Source: DASQDN01 sp035630195 (lineage in GTDB: Bacteria > Acidobacteriota > Terriglobia > Bryobacterales > Bryobacteraceae). From it: a stretch of 5,171 nt of DNA. Where the stretch lies: contig DASQLD010000043.1 of NCBI GenBank assembly GCA_035630195.1, forward strand, positions 1 through 5,171, read 5' to 3'. The position numbers and the translations under genes were made by a program. The notes under the pieces were generated by a model. The model worked only from the letters and a program-made list of their open reading frames with translations, was not told the origin of the DNA and searched no databases. Below are positions 1-5,171 of this stretch, piece by piece (the stretch's first letter is position 1; each line of letters starts with the position of its first letter).

Positions 1-2618
1 ACATCTTCCGGTATATGCGGGAGCTCGAAAGGACTTCTTCCCGTGTTCGGGTGTTCTCCGTAGGCAAGTCGGAAGAAGGGCGTGAGTTTCTGCTGGTAGT
101 TTTGTCGGACGAAGAAAATCTAAAGAACTTGCAGCGCTATAGCGACATGACGGCCAAACTCGCCGACCCGCGAATTACTCCGCCCGCTGAAGCCGCTACA
201 CTCATCGAACAAGCTCTGCCATTCTACTGGGCCACCGGCGCGATCCACTCTCCGGAGACCGGATCGCCGGAGATGCTGATGGAGTTGGCGTATCGACTCG
301 CAGTGGAGGAAACACCTTTTATTCAGCACATCCGGAAGAACTCCATTGTCATGTTGACACCTGTTGTCGAAGTGGACGGACGCGACAAGATGGTCGATGT
401 CTATCGCTACCGGAAAGCGCATCCAGATCGTATTCCGCCTCCGCTTATTTACTGGGGTAAGTACGTCGCTCATGACAACAATCGTGATGGCATGGCGCTA
501 TCGCTCGAGCTGAGCCGCACGATGATGAAGACTTACTTTGGCTACCATCCGCAAGTCATGCACGACCTTCACGAATCTGTCCCATTTCTGTACATCTCGA
601 CAGGAATGGGACCCTATAATGCCTGGCTGGACCCGATCGCCGTCGGCGAGTGGCAGAAGATGGCGTATTTCGAAATCGAAGAGATGACCAAGCGCGGCGT
701 CCCAGGAGTCTGGACCCATGGCTTTTACGACGGCTGGGGCGCGAATTACATGATGAGCATCGCACACGGCCACAACTCGATCGGACGTTTTTACGAAACC
801 TTCGGCGGACAGGGAGCCGACACACGCGATCGAACGGTTCCGGATACGGCAACATCGCGAACATGGTTTCGTCCCAATCCGCCGTTTCCGAAAGTACGTT
901 GGTCGCTGCGCAACAACATCAATCTGCAACAGAGCGCCCTACTACTGGGGATGAGCAATGTCGCAACCAATAAGAAAACGTTCCTCGAGAATTTCTATGC
1001 AAAGGGCCGGCGTTCCGTTGAGAAGGCCGTGAAGGAGGGACCGGCGGCATGGATCATTCCGGGTGACGATCCACGCTCCGCACAAGCGGTTGAACTCGTC
1101 AATTTGCTGCGGCTGCATCGAGTAGAGGTACACAAATCCACGGCGCAGTTCGAGGTAGAGAAAATCAAAGCTCCCGCAGGAAGCTACCTGATTCGCATGG
1201 ACCAGCCCTATTCCCGAATGGCTGACATGCTTCTCGATACACAGTTTTACAGCGTAAACGACCCGCGTCCCTATGACGACACGGGATGGTCCCTTGGTCC
1301 GCTTCGGAATGTTTCCACGATTCGAGTGAAGGACACGAAGGTATTGAAGACGCCAATGAGACTGCTGGACGCGGACGAGAAAGCGGCTGGTGGCGTTACC
1401 GGAGAGGGACCGGTTTACGTGATCGCTCATAATACCGACAACACGCTGATGACGCTGCGGTATAAGCTGCCCAAGCTCTCAATGTTGGCCGCAGAGAGCG
1501 CGTTCGAGGCCGGTGGACGCAAGTATCCTTCCGGTTCGTTCCTGATCCCCTCTGCCGACAAAGCAGATCTGGAGCGCGCAGCGATCGAGTCCGGCGTTCG
1601 CATCGAATCGCTCGCGACGATGCCGCGGGTGGCTACACACGCGCTTGCGACACCGCGCATTGCTCTTGTCCATAGCTGGCTAAATACGCAGAACGAAGGT
1701 TGGTATCGGATTGCTTTTGACAAGCTGAAGATTCCCTACACCTACATCGGAGATATAAGACTCCGAGACATGGAGGATTTGCGGGAGACGTTCGATGTCA
1801 TCATCTACGGCCCGACTTCGGTTTCAGCACAACGACTCGTGAACGGCTTCCCGAAGAACGGGCCAACCGCAATCCCATGGAAAGTCTCGGAATTGACCCC
1901 GAATCTTGGAATGTCCCCTGACCAGGCGGACGATATTCGCGGCGGCGTCGGGCTCGCGGGCCTTGTCAATTTGCAAAAGTTCATTGCGGATGGCGGCCTT
2001 TTCGTGACTATCACAGGAAATGCGGCGTTGCCTATTGATTACGGCCTAGTTGAAAACGTGTCGATTGTGCCGTCCCGGGAGTTGCAAGCCAGGGGTAGTG
2101 TATTGCGCGCCGCAATTGGCGATAAGGCGAGTCCGATCACTTACGGCTACGCGGACAGCTTGGCCGTGTACTTCAATCAAGCGCCCATTCTCCAGGTGAA
2201 CCGCCCGGCCGGGCCACCGCCGGCGGCGCGCGTCAGCGGACGGGGAACGGCAACTGATCCAGACGTTCCGCAGGGCCGTCCGTATCTACCTCCGGAACCG
2301 AAGCCCGAACTTAAGCCGGGCGAAGACCAACCAATAACGGAAGAAGTACGAGAAGCGAATCGGGCGTTTCTTCCCGCCAAAGGGACGGAGCCGCGCGTGG
2401 TTCTGAAGTTCGCGGAGGAGAAGGATCTGCTTGTCTCCGGCATGCTCGCCGGGGGCCGTGAGCTTGCCGGAAAACCGGCCCTCCTCGACATCCCCGTAGG
2501 AAAGGGTCACGTGCTACTGTTCGCGAACAACCCAATATGGCGAGACCAGACACAGGGCAGCTATTTCCTGTTGTTCAACGCGATGCTGAACTATGCGCAC
2601 TTAGACGTCGGTCGATAG
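1..2618 (+). CDS. M14-family zinc carboxypeptidase-like metallopeptidase, 5'-truncated by the window edge
   Basis: Probable secreted or periplasmic zinc exopeptidase; substrate unknown. The frame is open from the first base, and residues IFRY before the first in-frame ATG (position 15) continue the family's N-terminal helix. That ATG has no ribosome binding site, so the true start and any signal peptide lie off the left edge. Numbering from that Met, the M14 site is visible: GKSEEGRE at 17-24, zinc ligands H78 and E81 (GAIHSPE), substrate-binding N156-R157 (DNNRDG), third ligand H186 (HDLHES) and probable catalytic E261 (GRFYETFG). The active site therefore looks intact. Residues about 340-545 are a beta-rich middle region. 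About 548-720 and 795-865 look like a class I glutamine-amidotransferase-type fold without an obvious catalytic Cys, split by a proline-rich stretch (about 729-770). The end (GKGHVLLFANNP, then LLFNAML) is typical of large M14 proteins of soil bacteria. It converges on the thioesterase fusion gene with an 18-bp overlap. Family call is firm; specificity and any link to the neighbouring locus are not. Confidence 0.9.
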   Translation, partial: IFRYMRELERTSSRVRVFSVGKSEEGREFLLVVLSDEENLKNLQRYSDMTAKLADPRITPPAEAATLIEQALPFYWATGAIHSPETGSPEMLMELAYRLAVEETPFIQHIRKNSIVMLTPVVEVDGRDKMVDVYRYRKAHPDRIPPPLIYWGKYVAHDNNRDGMALSLELSRTMMKTYFGYHPQVMHDLHESVPFLYISTGMGPYNAWLDPIAVGEWQKMAYFEIEEMTKRGVPGVWTHGFYDGWGANYMMSIAHGHNSIGRFYETFGGQGADTRDRTVPDTATSRTWFRPNPPFPKVRWSLRNNINLQQSALLLGMSNVATNKKTFLENFYAKGRRSVEKAVKEGPAAWIIPGDDPRSAQAVELVNLLRLHRVEVHKSTAQFEVEKIKAPAGSYLIRMDQPYSRMADMLLDTQFYSVNDPRPYDDTGWSLGPLRNVSTIRVKDTKVLKTPMRLLDADEKAAGGVTGEGPVYVIAHNTDNTLMTLRYKLPKLSMLAAESAFEAGGRKYPSGSFLIPSADKADLERAAIESGVRIESLATMPRVATHALATPRIALVHSWLNTQNEGWYRIAFDKLKIPYTYIGDIRLRDMEDLRETFDVIIYGPTSVSAQRLVNGFPKNGPTAIPWKVSELTPNLGMSPDQADDIRGGVGLAGLVNLQKFIADGGLFVTITGNAALPIDYGLVENVSIVPSRELQARGSVLRAAIGDKASPITYGYADSLAVYFNQAPILQVNRPAGPPPAARVSGRGTATDPDVPQGRPYLPPEPKPELKPGEDQPITEEVREANRAFLPAKGTEPRVVLKFAEEKDLLVSGMLAGGRELAGKPALLDIPVGKGHVLLFANNPIWRDQTQGSYFLLFNAMLNYAHLDVGR
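2601..2618. other. 18-bp convergent overlap of two coding regions
   Basis: The + strand peptidase ends with TAG at 2616-2618 and the - strand fusion gene ends with TAA at 2603-2601, so their last codons share 18 bp on opposite strands. There is no room between them for a conventional intergenic terminator, and I see no clear hairpin followed by a T-run on either strand just beyond the stops. Each transcript should therefore run at least some way antisense into the other gene. Confidence 0.9.
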
Positions 2619-4607
2619 ATTCCGGCGTAACTTTTGCAGCAACTTATCCTGACTTGACTGAATGTAGAAATGTCCACCCTCAAACTGCTGCAGCGAGAAT
2701 GCAGCGGTCGTCTGCTCGCGCCATCGATCAAGATGCTCTCGCCGAATCATAGGGTCGGAAATACCGCCATATGCATGAATAGGAATCGACAAGGGCACGT
2801 CGTGGTAGTAGACGTATTGCCGATAGAGGCTGGCGTCCGCCCGGAGCGCCGGTAAGGCAACTCGCATCAACTCGGGATTGTCGAGCACATCGCGCGGCAT
2901 GCCTTCGAGTCGCCTGAGCTCCTCGAGAAATGTATGCTCGTCAGGCTCCGGACCTGGCGTATGGTTCAAACGGTACTGAGGGGCGCGCGCAGCCGAGACA
3001 TGGAGGGCCTGTGGAAGATTGTGCCCGTTCGATCGCAACCAACGGGTCAACTCATAAGCGGCTATGGCTCCCATACTGTGGCCGAAGAACGCAAATGGAT
3101 GGTTCAGATAGGGGAGGATTTCCTGCGCGAGATTTCCTACTAACGACGACATGGTTTCGAGAGGAGGCTCAGCTAATCGAGATTCGCGGCCTGGAAGCCG
3201 CACGGCTACCATAGCGGCATTCGGCAACGCCTCTCGCCAGCCTCGATACACCATCGTCCCGCCACCTGCATAGGGAAAGCAGAATAGAGTGAGCCTGTCG
3301 GCGGTAACATCTCCCAGACCTGAGAACCACTCTGGTTTCTTCACCGACCGCTGTTTGAGCCGTAACGCGAGGAGCTTGCGCTTGTCATCAGAGATCGGCG
3401 CGGCGGTGACTGGAGCCGACTTCTTCGGCCGTCGCGTGAGTTCCTCAAGAAAGGATTCAAACGGAAGCACGTTTAGATTTGCCGCGTAGTCCAGCGCGGC
3501 CTTCCGCGACTGTGCCGCGAGTTCCTGCCAGTGCTCGCGATCTTTCACAAGGCGCTGGACAACAGTGAGCCAAGGATCGACATTCTGTGGAGGTACTTCC
3601 GCCACCGGAACCATGTTCGTGTCCACCAACGGTTTATAGTGCCGGATCGGATTGACCGGTACAAGGCAATCTATACCAAGCACCGCTTCGTGCAGCCCGC
3701 CCACGTCGGCAGCAACGACAGGCACGCCTCGTGACATCGCTTCGAGAACGATACGGGATCGCGCTTCTGCCCACACAGAAGGCACCAGCATGACCTTCGA
3801 CATCCGCAGCAGATCATCTATGTCGTCGAAGGGCTGCAGCAAGGTGATGTTTGGGCGTCGTCGCAGTTCATCGAGGTCTTCGGGAGTAGCTCCCCATGTT
3901 GGCACGGCAGCAAACTGCACAGCGGGCAGCCGATCGGCGAGCTCCAGGAAGATGGCAATTCCTTTCACTGCGCACGGATTCACCATCGAGACGTACGGAT
4001 TATCGAAACTGCCCAGGTTGGGGTACTCACGAACCTGCTCGAGAAGCGAAATGGGCACATGGATCGCCTTGATGCCACTCCATTGCCTGACATAGTTGGC
4101 AACGTAGTGGCTTACGCCCACCACGCCGTCCGCATGCCGAAGGTTCTCGGTCTTGGCGATGCTAGTCATCGAGCTGTCCGGGCCGAACGGAACCGCAATT
4201 GTTGCCCGAACCAGATACACTACGCGAGCATGTGGGGCTCGAATCGCGATATCGAAGAGAAGCTGGCCGGGATCGTCCGTTGAAGTGACGATAGCGTCGG
4301 GATTGAACTCAGCAATATGGCGCGAGAAAAAGACTCGCATTTGCGGGTTGCGTGTCAGAGTCCGCACGTCCACTCCCCTCAGGAGCATGCGAACAGAAGA
4401 AGGATCTGAGGTGTCCACACTCACACCTCTCTCGCCGAGTTGGCGAAGTAGTTTTTCGTGATCCGCGTCACCGTAGTTCTCAACACGTGTGATGACTCGA
4501 ACATCGTGTCCGCGTGCGGCCAACGCTTCCATAAGCAGGCGATTCGATTTGTCACCGCCGCCGTGGGAAGGGAAATAGAGAGAATTGTGCGCGAGGAGAA
4601 TGCGCAT
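2601..4607 (-). CDS. Glycosyltransferase family 4 - type II thioesterase fusion protein
   Basis: Complete 668-residue cytoplasmic protein with two enzyme units. Residues about 1-395 are a GT-B-fold, family 4 glycosyltransferase: N-terminal MRILLAHNS strand, glycine-rich loop HGGGDKSNR (15-23), NPCAVKG (210-216) opening the donor domain, and the EX7E motif E281/E289 followed by EAM-RGVPVV and GGLHEA. Residues 406-420 (SDDKRKLLALRLKQR) resemble an NRPS/PKS interdomain linker. Residues about 430-668 are an alpha/beta-hydrolase thioesterase of the GrsT type: FPYAGGG (444-450), LPGRESR (471-477), nucleophile S511 in GHSMG, D618 in GGISDP and H646 in EGGHF, so the triad is complete. Such enzymes hydrolyse acyl or aminoacyl groups from carrier-protein phosphopantetheine arms; the GT half would transfer a sugar from an activated donor. 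The start at 4607 fits the usual N-terminus of the fold and lies 2 bases after the upstream stop, implying translational coupling. The first Gly positions of the common EGFG loop are replaced (EARS). Sugar, acceptor and thioester substrate are unknown. A fusion created by a sequencing indel is possible but not suggested by the sequence. Confidence 0.93.
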   Translation of the reverse strand: MRILLAHNSLYFPSHGGGDKSNRLLMEALAARGHDVRVITRVENYGDADHEKLLRQLGERGVSVDTSDPSSVRMLLRGVDVRTLTRNPQMRVFFSRHIAEFNPDAIVTSTDDPGQLLFDIAIRAPHARVVYLVRATIAVPFGPDSSMTSIAKTENLRHADGVVGVSHYVANYVRQWSGIKAIHVPISLLEQVREYPNLGSFDNPYVSMVNPCAVKGIAIFLELADRLPAVQFAAVPTWGATPEDLDELRRRPNITLLQPFDDIDDLLRMSKVMLVPSVWAEARSRIVLEAMSRGVPVVAADVGGLHEAVLGIDCLVPVNPIRHYKPLVDTNMVPVAEVPPQNVDPWLTVVQRLVKDREHWQELAAQSRKAALDYAANLNVLPFESFLEELTRRPKKSAPVTAAPISDDKRKLLALRLKQRSVKKPEWFSGLGDVTADRLTLFCFPYAGGGTMVYRGWREALPNAAMVAVRLPGRESRLAEPPLETMSSLVGNLAQEILPYLNHPFAFFGHSMGAIAAYELTRWLRSNGHNLPQALHVSAARAPQYRLNHTPGPEPDEHTFLEELRRLEGMPRDVLDNPELMRVALPALRADASLYRQYVYYHDVPLSIPIHAYGGISDPMIRREHLDRWREQTTAAFSLQQFEGGHFYIQSSQDKLLQKLRRNLSTDV
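3348..3392 (-). other. Megasynthase-like linker helix between the GT and thioesterase units
   Basis: Encodes residues 406-420 of the fusion protein, SDDKRKLLALRLKQR, a predicted charged amphipathic helix. The pattern S-x-x-K-R-x-L-L-x-x-R-L resembles the segment commonly found at NRPS/PKS domain junctions, especially before condensation domains. Here it follows a short Lys/Pro/Ala-rich stretch (RRPKKSAPVTAAP) at the end of the GT fold and precedes the thioesterase. The resemblance comes from recalled family patterns; a docking function is inference. Confidence 0.6.
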
Positions 4608-4609
4608 CG

Positions 4610-5171
4610 CTACTTCTTTTCCCTATCGCGCAAACGCTTCAGAAGGAGGGCCCTCTTTGCATCGGAGAGATCGGCACCCGGACCAAACTGTATGGGCGCC
4701 CGCTGTAATGAAGAAAGATATCTCTCAAAGTCCGAAGCGCGCAACTTTGAAACGAACTCGATGGCGGCACTGCGCGAGCGATCCGACTCAGCCTCATAGA
4801 GCCCCCGCTCTGTCAACAAGGATCGCAACGCCGCCGCCCACGGATGGATATTCTGTGGAACTTCGACGGGCCTCGGCATGTTCGTTTCATCAAAAACCGG
4901 CTCGAATCTTTCCAATGGACGGACGGGAATCACGAATCCTGTTCCCGCTTTCGCTTCCACCAAACCCCCGGAATCGCTCGCTATGACGGGTAGACCGCGC
5001 AGCATCGCTTCCATGGCGATCAATCCGAATCCTTCCAGCCAGAGCGAGGGCATCAGCAGCAGCCTCGATTTGGACAAAACGTCGTCAATGCTGGGGACAC
5101 TTTCGAAGATTCTCACATTCGGTAACGCAGCCATTGCCTGGCGATCCTGGCGGGTTGTACCCCAACCTGTA
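4610..5171 (-). CDS. Glycosyltransferase family 4, C-terminal part (5' end outside window)
   Basis: C-terminal donor-binding half of a GT-B-fold glycosyltransferase, probably cytoplasmic, that would use a nucleotide-sugar donor. An ATG at 5134 is in frame, but the frame stays open to the window edge and encodes TGWGTTRQDRQA before it. This matches TWGATPED at the same place in the downstream paralogue, so the gene starts off the right edge. Counting from that Met, the EX7E motif is E34/E42 in LWLEGFGLIAMEAM, followed by RGLPVIASDSGGLVEA, all standard family 4 signatures. Alignment by eye with the GT half of the downstream gene gives 27 identical residues of 57 around this core, plus a shared TNM...VP-QN--PW segment, so the two are tandem duplicates. 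Residues 157-171 (SDAKRALLLKRLRDR) form a tail resembling an NRPS/PKS linker helix, and the protein ends three residues later. It sits directly upstream of the fusion gene, almost certainly in one operon. Acceptor and sugar cannot be told from sequence. Confidence 0.9.
   Translation of the reverse strand, partial: TGWGTTRQDRQAMAALPNVRIFESVPSIDDVLSKSRLLLMPSLWLEGFGLIAMEAMLRGLPVIASDSGGLVEAKAGTGFVIPVRPLERFEPVFDETNMPRPVEVPQNIHPWAAALRSLLTERGLYEAESDRSRSAAIEFVSKLRASDFERYLSSLQRAPIQFGPGADLSDAKRALLLKRLRDREKK
4613..4616 (-). promoter_or_regulatory. Weak ribosome binding site for the GT-thioesterase gene
   Basis: Reading the - strand, AAAAGAAG lies just before the upstream stop TAG; its GAAG core is 5 bases from the ATG at 4607. 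The site is inside the last codons of the upstream glycosyltransferase gene, and only 2 bases separate stop and start. The match to a Shine-Dalgarno sequence is modest, so reinitiation by terminating ribosomes is probably the main way in. Confidence 0.35.
4622..4666 (-). other. Megasynthase-like C-terminal tail of the upstream glycosyltransferase
   Basis: Encodes SDAKRALLLKRLRDR, three residues from the C-terminus of the truncated upstream glycosyltransferase. It matches the linker in the downstream fusion protein (S, D, K, R, LL, RL and the last R are shared) but here has no domain after it. Ordinary family 4 glycosyltransferases do not usually end this way. It could be a docking tail for an NRPS/PKS partner or the remnant of a lost C-terminal domain. 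Confidence 0.55.

Noticed and set aside
15..17. ATG at position 15 as the start of the peptidase gene
   Set aside because: The frame is open further upstream, the residues before it (IFRY) fit the family helix, no ribosome binding site precedes it, and a signal peptide would be missing.
498..929. Open - strand frame of 143 codons opposite the peptidase active-site region
   Set aside because: Rich in Arg, Cys and His with no family resemblance, which is typical of antisense to a GC-rich gene. The + strand holds the M14 catalytic residues.
942..1430. Open - strand frame of 162 codons antisense to the peptidase gene
   Set aside because: It lies entirely inside the peptidase gene, has no recognisable domain or plausible start site, and the + strand frame there is clearly conserved protein. 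A shadow frame.
2204..2226. Two adjacent 10-base palindromes, CCCGGCCGGG and CCGCCGGCGG, as a possible terminator or operator
   Set aside because: They lie inside the codons for the Pro/Ala-rich linker of the peptidase, with no T-run, and are explained by GC-rich proline, alanine and glycine codons.
3652..4095. Open + strand frame of 147 codons opposite the glycosyltransferase domain
   Set aside because: Ser/Arg/Thr-rich low-complexity translation antisense to the GT4 donor domain, with no recognisable motif.
4458..4986. Overlapping + strand open frames of 113 and 133 codons opposite the two glycosyltransferase genes
   Set aside because: They cross the junction of two well-supported - strand genes and their translations are Arg/Ser-rich with no motif.
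5132..5134. ATG at 5134 as the start of the upstream glycosyltransferase
   Set aside because: It would give half a GT-B fold. The frame stays open to the window edge, and the 12 codons upstream match the paralogue (TGWGTT against PTWGAT).

Overview
The window is gene-dense and holds three protein-coding genes with almost no intergenic space. Two of them run off the window edges. On the left, on the + strand, is the 3' part of a large M14-family zinc carboxypeptidase-like gene (1-2618). On the right, on the - strand and reading leftwards, are a truncated family 4 glycosyltransferase (GT-A, 4610-5171) and, two bases after its stop codon, an intact 668-residue gene (GT-B/TE, 2601-4607). GT-B/TE joins a complete family 4 glycosyltransferase to a complete type II thioesterase of the NRPS/PKS kind. 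The + and - strand genes converge and their coding ends overlap by 18 bp, which probably marks the edge of a biosynthetic locus extending beyond the right end of the window.

Organism: base composition is moderately GC-rich by eye. The peptidase architecture (M14 catalytic domain, long beta-rich middle, proline-rich segment, C-terminal amidotransferase-like fold ending in an 'LLFNAML' stretch) is one I associate with Acidobacteriota and neighbouring soil phyla. Soil Acidobacteriota with large NRPS/PKS loci are known, so this is my best guess. No rRNA or tightly lineage-specific marker is present, so the taxonomy is an inference.

How the genes fit together: GT-A and GT-B are tandem paralogues (27 of 57 residues identical by eye across the donor-binding core). 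Both carry the same short segment after the GT fold, of the form SDxKRxLLxxRLxxR. It resembles the conserved linker helix found next to condensation, ketosynthase or carrier domains in NRPS/PKS megasynthases. In GT-A it is the C-terminus. In GT-B it leads into a thioesterase with the full Ser-Asp-His triad. This suggests an operon that glycosylates a nonribosomal peptide or polyketide and clears or releases acyl chains, with the megasynthase probably encoded upstream, outside the window. The M14 peptidase is probably an unrelated neighbour.

The most notable item is the glycosyltransferase-thioesterase fusion and the megasynthase-type linker it shares with its paralogue. No RNA gene, mobile element, CRISPR array, convincing promoter or terminator was found, and no gene-free stretch exceeds a few bases.
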